A stretch of 64,000 nucleotides of DNA from Acidithiobacillus sp. YTS05 (GTDB taxonomy: Bacteria; Pseudomonadota; Gammaproteobacteria; Acidithiobacillales; Acidithiobacillaceae): positions 992,001 to 1,056,000 of the forward strand of contig NZ_CP094359.1 in assembly GCF_024396695.1 (NCBI RefSeq). The letters are read 5' to 3'. The notes beneath the pieces were generated by a model. That model was not told where the DNA came from. It worked only from the letters and a program-made list of their open reading frames with translations, and made no database searches. The position numbers and the translations under genes are program-made. Below, in pieces: positions 27,451 through 36,587 of this stretch. How positions within the stretch are numbered: position 1 is the stretch's first letter; every line of letters begins with the position of its first letter.

Positions 27451-27484
27451 ACTCTCATTGCGTAAAAATGTTCGACTCTCATTG
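27451..27484. repeat. Direct repeat upstream of the exporter operon
   Basis: ACTCTCATTG occurs at 27451-27460 and again at 27475-27484, 24 bases apart. Each copy is followed after a few bases by an A-run ending in TG (TAAAAATG; CAAAAATG), so the similarity extends over most of the 24-base unit. The position fits an operator for two regulator molecules, but no regulator gene is adjacent. Confidence 0.5.
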
Positions 27485-27570
27485 GACCGCAAAAATGCGA
27501 GCCGTTCACCGTGCGCCCGCTACCCATCAAAGAAAGCTACCCCCCAGTTTGGCATTAGAGTCGCCATCAC

Positions 27571-27768
27571 TCAGGTGTTGGCCGCGTTGACGAGAATTTC
27601 CGAGATTTCCCCGTCTTTGTCCAGGTGGATTTGCAGTTCTGCCGGGGCACAACAAACCCGGCAGTCTTCAATATAGGTCTGATCTCCAGCAGATACGTCG
27701 ATCTCTACGCTGAACGACTCCCCGCAGTAAGGGCACTGAATCTCAATGTACTCCAGCGGATTCGGCAA
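27571..27768 (-). CDS. CPXCG-motif cysteine-rich small protein
   Basis: A 65-aa protein with CPYCGESF near the N-terminus and a second Cys cluster DCRVCCAP, together a likely zinc-ribbon site. It matches the small CPXCG cysteine-rich family (function unknown). It starts 25 bases inside the end of the membrane-protein gene upstream and so is probably co-translated with it. Confidence 0.82.
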   Translation of the reverse strand: MPNPLEYIEIQCPYCGESFSVEIDVSAGDQTYIEDCRVCCAPAELQIHLDKDGEISEILVNAANT

Positions 27769-28399
27769 AGAAATCTCCTTTATTACTGCGAATGGATCTA
27801 GAGAGGAATTGGCGACGGGCTTTTGGAGAGCCCAGCAAGGCTAGCACCGTTAGTGCAGCGGCGCCGACGCAAGCCAAGATGAGCAGGTTAATGCTGACAA
27901 CCTCGACAATGTTCGTCTCCCTGCCAAGCACAAACAGCATTTGCAAAACATACGCGATCGGTAGGTATAGACCCAGAGATAAGAAGAAAAATTTTTCCCA
28001 CGCATGATGGTGTTGCATTAGCCAGCGGAACTCAATAAGTACCGAGGCGAGGAACCAAAGGGTTGCGATAAGCAGCAGGACGTGTGCATTTCCCTGCGCA
28101 AGAAGCCCCACCGCTATACTGGACCCGATCGCGACGTCGATGGCGGAGCGACGCGCCAGACCGGGAGACTCTGTTAATGAACCTTGAAGTTTCGGGAGCA
28201 CAGAAAAGCAGTAGATGCCATGGGCGAGTGTGTATGCCGAGAAGAAGGCGAGAGTAAAGGTGAGCCAAAGGCTTGGCCACACACCTATACAAACAGCGTA
28301 CAATATAAAGAACGCAGCCCGAATTCCCAACGCCTTTGGATGGCAAAGTTGATGGGCGAACTCTTTCACTTGCGCTTCGACGACAGTTGACGTTGCCAT
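27743..28399 (-). CDS. Multi-pass membrane protein of unknown function
   Basis: A 218-aa protein with about six membrane helices (from about residues 25 to 190), a charged start and an Arg-rich C-terminal tail (KARRQFLSRSIRSNK). The layout recalls HdeD-type acid-resistance proteins, but I see no diagnostic motif. It has a strong ribosome site (AGAAGGAG) and its own promoter at 28453-28481. Its base composition is lower in GC than its neighbours, and one-sided codon choice is less marked, so recent acquisition is possible. Confidence 0.7.
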   Translation of the reverse strand: MATSTVVEAQVKEFAHQLCHPKALGIRAAFFILYAVCIGVWPSLWLTFTLAFFSAYTLAHGIYCFSVLPKLQGSLTESPGLARRSAIDVAIGSSIAVGLLAQGNAHVLLLIATLWFLASVLIEFRWLMQHHHAWEKFFFLSLGLYLPIAYVLQMLFVLGRETNIVEVVSINLLILACVGAAALTVLALLGSPKARRQFLSRSIRSNKGDFFAESAGVH

Positions 28400-28452
28400 T
28401 TCATCTCCTTCTGCAGATGCAGGTAGTGATCCCTCCCTTTGATAATGCCTTA

Positions 28453-28481
28453 AAGATAATGGACCGCCCTGATGCTGTCAA
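28453..28481 (-). promoter_or_regulatory. Sigma-70 promoter for the membrane protein and CPXCG genes
   Basis: On the minus strand: TTGACA (28481-28476), spacer 17, TATCTT (28458-28453). About 50 bases before the ATG at 28399. Confidence 0.6.
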
Positions 28482-28486
28482 CTATA

Positions 28487-28508
28487 TGTACAGTACAAAA
28501 AGCGTACA
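28487..28508. promoter_or_regulatory. Possible operator: TGTAC palindrome plus half-site
   Basis: TGTACAGTACA (28487-28497) is a perfect 11-base palindrome just upstream of the -35 box. A further GTACA half-site (28504-28508) lies 11 bases on, about one helix turn. The position suits an activator or repressor; its identity is unknown. Confidence 0.4.
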
Positions 28509-28593
28509 ATTATCCAGGAATGCTTGGAGAGAGGAGTATCTTGCCCGGGGACGCAGATCTCTTGTCGAGAGCGATGATCAACAGAAGAGGACC

Positions 28594-28627
28594 AAAAAAA
28601 TGGGCCGGCCCCCGCAGGGCCAGCCCA
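28594..28627 (-). terminator. Intrinsic terminator of groES-groEL
   Basis: On the minus strand an 11-base GC stem (TGGGCTGGCCC with GGGCCGGCCCA, one G-T pair) is followed by seven T. It begins about 25 bases after the groEL stop. Confidence 0.85.
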
Positions 28628-28652
28628 TCTGTTACCGCTGGAATAGGGAGGT

Positions 28653-30314
<1,662 letters not shown>

Positions 30315-30353
30315 TCAACGAATGTGGAAAATATCGGGAAAATTTCGGATGGC

Positions 30354-30644
30354 TTACTTGTCGACCACTGCCATGATGTCGTCTTCACGCATCACCAGCA
30401 GCTCTTCGCCTTCGACCTTGATTTCCGTACCGGCGTACTTGGCAAACAGAACGCGGTCACCAGCCTTCACATCCAGGCCGCGAACCTTGCCGTCTTCCAG
30501 AATCTTGCCATGACCGACGGCTACGACTTCGCCCTGCACCGGCTTTTCCTTGGCGGTATCGGGAATGATGATGCCACCGGCAGTCTTCTGCTCTTCCTCC
30601 AGGCGACGGATGACAACGCGATCATGCAACGGACGCAGTTTCAT
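30354..30644 (-). CDS. groES: Co-chaperonin GroES
   Basis: A 96-aa heptameric lid of Gro[20 protein letters not shown] start, mobile loop [19 protein letters not shown], conserved [26 protein letters not shown] 30644 with GAGGAAAG eight bases upstream fits the family; the open frame before it is 5' leader. A perfect CIRCE lies 54 bases upstream. Confidence 0.98.
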   Translation of the reverse strand: MKLRPLHDRVVIRRLEEEQKTAGGIIIPDTAKEKPVQGEVVAVGHGKILEDGKVRGLDVKAGDRVLFAKYAGTEIKVEGEELLVMREDDIMAVVDK

Positions 30645-30697
30645 AGAAGCTTTCCTCATCGAAATTGGACCAAAATCAGAACCCGCGAGGACGAGTA

Positions 30698-30724
30698 TTA
30701 GCACTCACCCTCGTCGAGTGCTAA
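30698..30724. promoter_or_regulatory. CIRCE operator (HrcA binding site)
   Basis: Perfect TTAGCACTC (30698-30706), nine-base spacer, GAGTGCTAA (30716-30724). This is the known operator of the heat-shock repressor HrcA. It touches the -10 box of the groES promoter. Confidence 0.95.
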
Positions 30725-30751
30725 TCATAGGCATCCGCGAGAGGGTGTCAA
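30724..30751 (-). promoter_or_regulatory. Sigma-70 promoter of groES-groEL
   Basis: On the minus strand: TTGACA (30751-30746), spacer 16, TATGAT (30729-30724). The last base is shared with CIRCE, so HrcA would sit over the transcription start. The promoter starts 5 bases from the stop of the PilZ gene upstream. Confidence 0.75.
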
Positions 30752-30755
30752 GGGG

Positions 30756-31526
30756 TTACCCAATGGAGGATCGCGAAGAATCGACGATCCGCTTTACCTG
30801 TGCCCCTTTTTTGCACAGGTACAGTTGTTCGGCTTTTTTTCGCTGCTCTTTGGTCAGGCTCATGCTTACCGCAATCAGGTATTTGCAGGGACTCCCCCTC
30901 GGGAGTGTTTCCTGCCGAGCGACCCGGGCAACCGTTTCGCAGGTTCCGCAATCGGGGATGTCGAAAGTCACCAGTAACGTCTCCCCGCGTGGAATATCCT
31001 GTTCGGTAAGAAAGCTGACCCCAGAGGGGCTGAAGTCATGCATCCGGCAGCGCAGGGTGCGGCCGTCCTGAAGGCGGAGGATCGCTTGCCCCTCACCCAT
31101 CGGAACTCGCCGATCCGCACGGACTTTTCGGTAATAGAGGTGGTGGGGGTGGGTGAACACCAGAAAGTCGCCGACGGTACCTTGCGCTTCAGAAAAGCCC
31201 GCATAGACTTTGCGATCGAGCGACACGAACAGCAACACGCGCCGCATGGCATGGAGATTCAGGGAAAGGGATGCAGACGAAAAACACAGACATCCAGATT
31301 GCGGGTCACAGCCCTGGTAGTGCAACGCTTCTCCAGGAGCTTTGGGGTCTGGAGACAGGACTATAGCTTCTCCTTCCGAACGGTTACACAAAGGAGATCG
31401 GCCAGAGTCTGTCGCTGCTACCTCCGCGAATTCGGGAAGCAACGCTTCTAGGTATTCCGTAAGATTCAATTCTCCCCGGAAAGGAAGCGTCATCCCTAGT
31501 TCTGAGTCATCAAACGTGAGGCCCAT
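30756..31526 (-). CDS. PilZ domain protein (paralogue A)
   Basis: A 256-aa protein. The C-terminal half carries a PilZ c-di-GMP site: RADRR (RxxxR) followed by DFSPSGVSF (D/NxSxxG). The N-terminal half (about 1-120) resembles YcgR-type N-domains with beta-rich sequence. It closes with LTKEQRKKAEQLYLCKKGAQ. A close paralogue is encoded divergently at 31947-32720, sharing the CGxCETV and LTKxQ...EQLYLC blocks. ATG 31526 has GGAGG nine bases upstream. PilC nearby suggests a link to type IV pili or surface motility, but this is inference. Confidence 0.85.
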   Translation of the reverse strand: MGLTFDDSELGMTLPFRGELNLTEYLEALLPEFAEVAATDSGRSPLCNRSEGEAIVLSPDPKAPGEALHYQGCDPQSGCLCFSSASLSLNLHAMRRVLLFVSLDRKVYAGFSEAQGTVGDFLVFTHPHHLYYRKVRADRRVPMGEGQAILRLQDGRTLRCRMHDFSPSGVSFLTEQDIPRGETLLVTFDIPDCGTCETVARVARQETLPRGSPCKYLIAVSMSLTKEQRKKAEQLYLCKKGAQVKRIVDSSRSSIG

Positions 31527-31946
31527 TGACAATTTCCTCCGTGCAATGACCAATAGTAAAAACCTTTTGACGGTACACCCACTGTATCAAACAAGCAACT
31601 TCGTGTAATGATTTTGGAACTCAATTTGTCGTGCTGATATAAGGATTACCGCAATCTGGACGAGCTGGAGCTGGAGCTGGAGCTGGAGCTGGAGCTGGTA
31701 CTGGTCAAGATGCAATTGGTCAACGAATGAGAGGTCGCCGTGCGGCCGCGTATAGGGATCTGCCGGGTAGCGGAAGACGGCGTGCAAGATCCAGCAAATC
31801 TGTTACGCTACATTGACTAGGGCCTGTATCGAGCCAAGGCGATCCGCGATGAGCGCAGCCACTATTGGGTGTTCCATCGGTGGCTCGGGCTTGGGCTTGC
31901 CAGCCGAACGCCGCGCGGGCCTGTTCACCAAGCCGGAGGAGGAAGG
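31527..31946. other. Intergenic region between the two PilZ genes
   Basis: About 420 bases between divergent paralogues. It holds a six-copy hexanucleotide repeat (separate entry) and presumably both promoters, though I see no good -35/-10 pair. A short minus-strand frame through the repeat would encode a Gln-Leu repeat; I do not think it is a gene. Confidence 0.5.
31662..31697 (+). repeat. Hexanucleotide tandem repeat (GAGCTG)6
   Basis: Six perfect copies of GAGCTG (36 bases), followed by the degenerate unit GTACTG. Perfect short tandem repeats are rare in bacterial intergenic DNA and can change copy number by slippage. It lies about 135 bases upstream of one PilZ gene and 250 bases upstream of the other. 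Confidence 0.9.
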
Positions 31947-32720
31947 ATGAACACCACCAGCACCGATGTCACCCTGGATCGCACGCCGCTCGCTTCCTTG
32001 TTGCCTTTGCGAAAAGGCATGAACATTGCGGATTATCACCTGCTGTTGGTGGGAGAGTTTGATCGGAGCATGGTCGAATTCGTGCCCGACAGCCTATGTC
32101 AAGCCGGCGCCGACAGTAGCGCGGTCATCTTTGCATCCGACCCGCAAGATCCGGGACACAGCTTCTCTTTTGCGGGCTGCGATGCGCACGGCCTGCAGTT
32201 TCGAGCACAGGGAAATGCGGTGTGGGGCAGCTACCGAAAGGTGTTGGTGTTTATCGAGACGGCGGGTGGCATTTATTCGTTTTTCAGTGACCTGGAGGGG
32301 ATTGACTCGCAAGGGGTTTATCACTTCCGTCGCCCGGCGTTACTCTATCAACGCAAGACCCGCCTGCGCCGGCGCTTGCATCTGGATGGTCAGATCCTGC
32401 TGCGGCGGCGCAGCGGCGAGAGTATTGCGGGGGCTTTGCATGACCTGAGTTTGGATGGTGCCAGTTTTTTTCTGGCCAATTGTCCGCTGGACCCCGGCGA
32501 AGCGGCGTTGGTGGAGTTTGATGTCGTCGATTGCGGACACTGCGAAACGGTGGTGACGACGGTGCGGCGTGAGGCTCGCTCCGCCACTCTCGGTGATCTG
32601 GTGGGTGTGCGACTGCTGCTGACCAAGGCGCAGAAAAAGCAGGTCGAGCACCTCTATCTTTGCTTGGAATACCCGCAGTTACGCCATTGGCACCTGGACA
32701 ATTCGGCTGACGTCGTCTAA
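31947..32720 (+). CDS. PilZ domain protein (paralogue B)
   Basis: A 257-aa paralogue of the protein at 30756-31526. PilZ site RLRRR / DLSLDGASF in the C-terminal half, then the shared blocks VVDCGHCETVV and LTKAQKKQVEHLYLC. The N-terminal half again looks YcgR-like. ATG 31947 with GGAGGAAGG upstream is the clear start; the longer frame before it lacks a site. It is followed after 41 bases by pilC, so these two are probably one unit. It likely reads c-di-GMP levels for pilus or surface behaviour. Confidence 0.85.
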   Translation: MNTTSTDVTLDRTPLASLLPLRKGMNIADYHLLLVGEFDRSMVEFVPDSLCQAGADSSAVIFASDPQDPGHSFSFAGCDAHGLQFRAQGNAVWGSYRKVLVFIETAGGIYSFFSDLEGIDSQGVYHFRRPALLYQRKTRLRRRLHLDGQILLRRRSGESIAGALHDLSLDGASFFLANCPLDPGEAALVEFDVVDCGHCETVVTTVRREARSATLGDLVGVRLLLTKAQKKQVEHLYLCLEYPQLRHWHLDNSADVV

Positions 32721-32761
32721 TTGCCTCGGGCAAGAGAAACGGGGTAAGCGGGGAGACAGGT

Positions 32762-34018
32762 ATGGCAACCGCCGTGAAGGGACAGCAACGGCAAACGGAA
32801 AAGGTCAATTTGACCGAGTTCGTTTGGGAAGCCAAGACCGCAGATGGACGCACGCGGCAAAAAGGCGAGATGACGGCGGCCTCGGCTAACGTGGTCAAGG
32901 CTAGCTTGCGGCGGGCGGGGCTTACCCCCATCGTGGTCAAAAAGGCGCCCAAGCCGCTCCTGGGCGGGGAGGGAATCAAGGAAGCCAGTCTGGTGGTCAT
33001 GGTGCGTCAGCTTTCCACCATGATCAATGCGGGCGTACCCCTGGTGCAGAGTTTCGAGTTGCTGGTCTCGGCCACCTCCCAGCCCGGTATGCGCAAGTTG
33101 CTCAAGGGCATTTTGCGCCATCTGAACGAAGGCGAATCCCTGTCGCAGTCTCTGGCGCACTATCCCAAATACTTTGATCGCCTCTTCGTTTCACTGGTAG
33201 CGGCGGGCGAGCAGGGCGGTATTCTCGATACCATCCTGCTGCGTCTGGCGGATTACCGTGAAAAGAGTCTGGCCCTGACCAAAAAGGTCAAGTCCGCGAT
33301 GTTCTACCCGGCTGCGATCATTACCGTCATGATCGTCGTGGTGGTCATCCTGATGATCTTCGTGATTCCCGTCTTCGCGAACCTTTTCAGTAGCTTTGGC
33401 GCGACCCTGCCGCTGTTGACCCAGGTGGTCATCAATATTTCCAACTGGATGCGCGGGCACTGGTACATCGTGGTGGTAGTGCCCATCGCTGCAGTGTTTC
33501 TGTTTCGCTATGCCTACCGGCGCAGTGACAAATTCAAGGTGTTTGTCGATCGCTATGCCCTGAAAATTCCGGTCTTGGGCGATATTTTGCTGAAGGGTGC
33601 GGTGGCTCGTTTCAATCGCACGCTCTCGACCATGCAGGCTGCCGGTGTACCCATTCTCGATGCCCTGGATACCCTTTCCCGGGTATCCAATAACGCCATC
33701 ATCGAAAAGAGCGTGCTCAATGCCCGCGCCGATGTTGCCGCGGGCGGGCGTATCTCTACCAAGCTCAAGGAAGATGGGGTGTTTCCCTTGATGGCCACGC
33801 AGATGCTTGCCATTGGTGAAGAGACCGGTGCCGTCGAGGTGATGTCGGGCAAGGTCGCGGATTTCTATGAAAACGAGGTAAACGAGGCCGTCAATCGCAT
33901 GTCAACCCTCATGGAGCCGATCATCATGGTCATCCTGGGTATCGTGGTGGGTACCCTGGTGGTGGCCATGTATATGCCGATCTTCAAGATGGGCGCGGTC
34001 GTGACCCACGGCGGGTAA
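32762..34018 (+). CDS. pilC: Type IV pilus inner-membrane platform protein PilC
   Basis: A 418-aa GspF-family protein. Two cytoplasmic T2SSF domains (about 80-205 and 285-405) with the family blocks MINAGVPLVQSFELL, SLVAAGEQGG and MLAIGEETGAVEVM. Three long membrane helices lie at about 180-205, 225-245 and 385-405. PilC links the assembly ATPase to the pilin. The usual partners pilB and pilD are not beside it; a PilZ protein is upstream instead. The ATG at 32762 is followed by a rather polar 20-residue lead-in. Confidence 0.92.
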   Translation: MATAVKGQQRQTEKVNLTEFVWEAKTADGRTRQKGEMTAASANVVKASLRRAGLTPIVVKKAPKPLLGGEGIKEASLVVMVRQLSTMINAGVPLVQSFELLVSATSQPGMRKLLKGILRHLNEGESLSQSLAHYPKYFDRLFVSLVAAGEQGGILDTILLRLADYREKSLALTKKVKSAMFYPAAIITVMIVVVVILMIFVIPVFANLFSSFGATLPLLTQVVINISNWMRGHWYIVVVVPIAAVFLFRYAYRRSDKFKVFVDRYALKIPVLGDILLKGAVARFNRTLSTMQAAGVPILDALDTLSRVSNNAIIEKSVLNARADVAAGGRISTKLKEDGVFPLMATQMLAIGEETGAVEVMSGKVADFYENEVNEAVNRMSTLMEPIIMVILGIVVGTLVVAMYMPIFKMGAVVTHGG

Positions 34019-34041
34019 GCCCCTGCTCGGCGTGCTCTGAC

Positions 34042-34563
34042 TCAGGGTGTCTGCCGCGGCCAGGGACCGGTGTACCACGGCGCGATTTGCGGCAGCCCGT
34101 TGTTTACCGTTGGCGATTGTGGCGGGCGTGGCCTGGGTGGCCCGGGGTGGGGTTGGTAGGGGTAGGACGGATAGAGAAAGAGCGACGGGCCGCGGTCTTC
34201 ATGGATGATCTGTGGCTGCCGTTGTCCGAGATAGTTTTCTAGAGCGCGTAGCAGGTTGAGTTTGGCGGCAAGCTCCTCGTCCCTGGCAATTTTCTGCTCT
34301 GTTTGCTCCGCTTTTCGCGCGGGTTGCATCACGACGGGCGCCGGTGGAGTGGCCGATATGGGACTCTGCTCACCGATTTTTTGCACGTCTCTGGCATCCT
34401 TGGGTGGCCGGTTGCCAAAGCTGACCACGCCCTCGGGCGAGACCCAGCGGTAAATGGGCAGCGCAAGCGCCGAGGGTGCCAGGACTGGCATCGCCAACCA
34501 GCAGGCACTCATCAGGACCATGTACCTTGGCAAACCCCGCGTTTTCCGCATCTTTCCGCTCAT
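34042..34563 (-). CDS. DUF4124 secreted protein
   Basis: A 173-aa exported protein: signal peptide about 1-35 (YMVLMSACWLAMPVLAPSALA), then the DUF4124 block LPIYRWVSPEGVVSFGNRPP, a charged middle (EQTEQKIARDEELAAKL) and a Pro-rich tail. DUF4124 domains are small beta folds found at the N-termini of exported proteins; function unknown. ATG 34563 or 34551 are both possible starts. It converges with pilC and lies downstream of gluQ. Confidence 0.8.
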   Translation of the reverse strand: MSGKMRKTRGLPRYMVLMSACWLAMPVLAPSALALPIYRWVSPEGVVSFGNRPPKDARDVQKIGEQSPISATPPAPVVMQPARKAEQTEQKIARDEELAAKLNLLRALENYLGQRQPQIIHEDRGPSLFLYPSYPYQPHPGPPRPRPPQSPTVNNGLPQIAPWYTGPWPRQTP

Positions 34564-34626
34564 CTGCGCTTGACCTTGGCTACCATAAACCTATTCCCGC
34601 AGATACCCCAAATCATCGCCACAGAA

Positions 34627-35493
34627 TCATTCCAACACATCCCAGCGTCTGGCCCATTCGGCCAGGGCCCAGTCGCGCCAGTCGTCGGGGCTTGCGCCGT
34701 GCAAATCGGCGGGAGTTTCCCAACCCAGCGCCTGCAGGCTCTGTTCCCAGACGATTCTGGCATCAAAGGCTGCGGCGCTGTCGCTTTTGGAGAGTTTTTT
34801 GCCATTGGCATCATAGAGTAAGGGTAGGTGACCATATTGGGGCGACGGTAATCCCAGTTGCCTTTGCAGGTACTGCTGTAGAGGGGTGATGGCCGTCAGG
34901 TCGGCCCCGCGGACCACCTCGGTAATTCCCTGTTCGGCATCATCCACCACGCAGCAGAGGAGATAGGCAAACGGCCCATCGGCACGCAACAGGACCGGGG
35001 GCTGCTCGGGAGGAATGAATTGCTGGGTACCCAGGTAGCGATCTTGCCAGGGGGCGCGAAGTAGGGTGTGCAAATCCAGCCGCCAGGCCCGGGGGCTACG
35101 TGGCGGCTGGCTGCGACAGCTACAGGGTTGGTGGGCGAGGCTTTGTCGGGTACAGTCGCAGGGGTAGGCAAGCCCTTGCTCGCGCAGCCGTTGCAGCGCT
35201 GCGGTGTATTGATCCCGGTATTGCGATTGGTAGCGAAGGGTGCCGTCCCATGTGAGTCCGAGGGAGTCCAACTGCCGCAGAATCTGCCCGGCAGCCTCTG
35301 GCCGACAACGGGTGCTATCGATGTCATCGATACGCAGCAGCCATCGTCCCCCCTGGGATTTGGCGCTCAGGAAACTGCCAATGGCTGCCAGTGCCGAGCC
35401 CGCATGCAAGGGTCCGCTGGGACTTGGCGCAAAGCGGCCGGTAATGACTTGCGCCGGGCGAATCGGTAGATTGTTGCGGGAGTCTGTGGACAT
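34627..35493 (-). CDS. gluQ: Glutamyl-Q tRNA(Asp) synthetase
   Basis: A 288-aa truncated glutamyl-tRNA synthetase paralogue that attaches glutamate to queuosine in tRNA-Asp. Class I motifs GRFAPSPSGPLHAGS and KKLSKSD are present, with the Cys-rich zinc site YPCDCTRQSL...QPCSC. The anticodon-binding domain is absent, as in the family. ATG 35493 is preferred; the frame is open 14 codons further. It diverges from thiL across 89 bases. Confidence 0.93.
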   Translation of the reverse strand: MSTDSRNNLPIRPAQVITGRFAPSPSGPLHAGSALAAIGSFLSAKSQGGRWLLRIDDIDSTRCRPEAAGQILRQLDSLGLTWDGTLRYQSQYRDQYTAALQRLREQGLAYPCDCTRQSLAHQPCSCRSQPPRSPRAWRLDLHTLLRAPWQDRYLGTQQFIPPEQPPVLLRADGPFAYLLCCVVDDAEQGITEVVRGADLTAITPLQQYLQRQLGLPSPQYGHLPLLYDANGKKLSKSDSAAAFDARIVWEQSLQALGWETPADLHGASPDDWRDWALAEWARRWDVLE

Positions 35494-35582
35494 CGTTGCA
35501 AACGCGAAAGAGGAAACAGCCGTACATGCCAGCATACCCTGTTCGCAGCGAAATACTGAATATCTGTTGGGGCGTTATCTGA

Positions 35583-36587
35583 ATGCCCGCCGGTGAGTTT
35601 ACCCTGATTGCCGAACTGCGGGATGCCCTGGGCCAGGGGCGGTCTGGGGATGGTACCCTGATTGGCATTGGCGATGACGCGGCGGTGCTCGATTGTGGCG
35701 GACGGTCGCTGGTGGCCTGTACCGATACCCTGGTAGCCGGGCGGCATTTTTTTGCCGACGTGAACGCCGCGGATCTGGCCTGGAAGGCGCTGGCCGTCAA
35801 CCTCAGTGACCTTGCCGCCATGGGCGCTGAGCCGCGCTGGACCTTGCTCAATCTGGCTTTGCCGGCTGGGTTGGCGACGGCTGCCTGGCGTGCCGACTTT
35901 GTGCGTGGCTGGCAGGCCCTTGCATCTGCTTCTGCCGTGCGTCTGGTGGGCGGCGATACGGTGGCCAGCGATGGGCCGCTGACCGTGACGGTGACTGCCC
36001 TGGGACTGCTCAGTGGGCCGGCCTTGCAGAGGGACGCGGCGCAGCCGGGGGACGACATCTATGTGACCGGCACCCTGGGCGATGCGGCACTGGCCCTGGA
36101 GCGTGCCTTTGCCGCACGCCGGGGCGAGGAGAACCCGCCCCTGGCAGGGGCCGACTGGCTGGAGCAACGACGCTTGCGTCCTACGCCGCGTCTTGCCTTT
36201 GCCCGGGCGGCGCAACGCTTGCGCGCCCTTTGCGCTCAGGATGTTTCGGATGGCTTTCTCGCGGATCTGGGCCATATTTTGCGCGCTTCGCGGGTCGGTG
36301 CGCGCATCGATGCCGAGTGCCTGCCCCTGAGTCCGCCGGTGGCGGAGTGGGTGGCGGAGGATGGGGAACGACTGTCGCGCACGGCCCTCACCGGTGGCGA
36401 CGATTACGAGTTGATCCTTTGCGCGCCGCCCTCCCTGGCCGGCGAGCTGCAGGACGCGGCGCGGCGGACAGCGACGCCCTTGTGCAGGGTAGGGCGGATT
36501 CTGCCGCCTGCGGCGGGTGTGCGGCTTTTCTGGCAGGGCGAAGAACGACCGTTGCCGACACAATGGGGGCACGAGCATGCACTCTGA
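35583..36587 (+). CDS. thiL: Thiamine-monophosphate kinase
   Basis: A 334-aa kinase that turns thiamine phosphate into thiamine diphosphate. Family blocks: GEFTLIAEL, GIGDDAAVL, CTDTLVAGRHF, ALAVNLSDLAAMGA, GGDT, and DVSDGFLADLGHI. It overlaps the next gene by 11 bases. In many proteobacteria thiL is followed by pgpA and then cinA; here pgpA is missing. Confidence 0.94.
   Translation: MPAGEFTLIAELRDALGQGRSGDGTLIGIGDDAAVLDCGGRSLVACTDTLVAGRHFFADVNAADLAWKALAVNLSDLAAMGAEPRWTLLNLALPAGLATAAWRADFVRGWQALASASAVRLVGGDTVASDGPLTVTVTALGLLSGPALQRDAAQPGDDIYVTGTLGDAALALERAFAARRGEENPPLAGADWLEQRRLRPTPRLAFARAAQRLRALCAQDVSDGFLADLGHILRASRVGARIDAECLPLSPPVAEWVAEDGERLSRTALTGGDDYELILCAPPSLAGELQDAARRTATPLCRVGRILPPAAGVRLFWQGEERPLPTQWGHEHAL

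Noticed and set aside
31587..31787. A 66-codon minus-strand frame reading through the hexanucleotide repeat as Gln-Leu
   Set aside because: No ribosome site; open only because the repeat unit contains no stop; composition is not protein-like outside the repeat.
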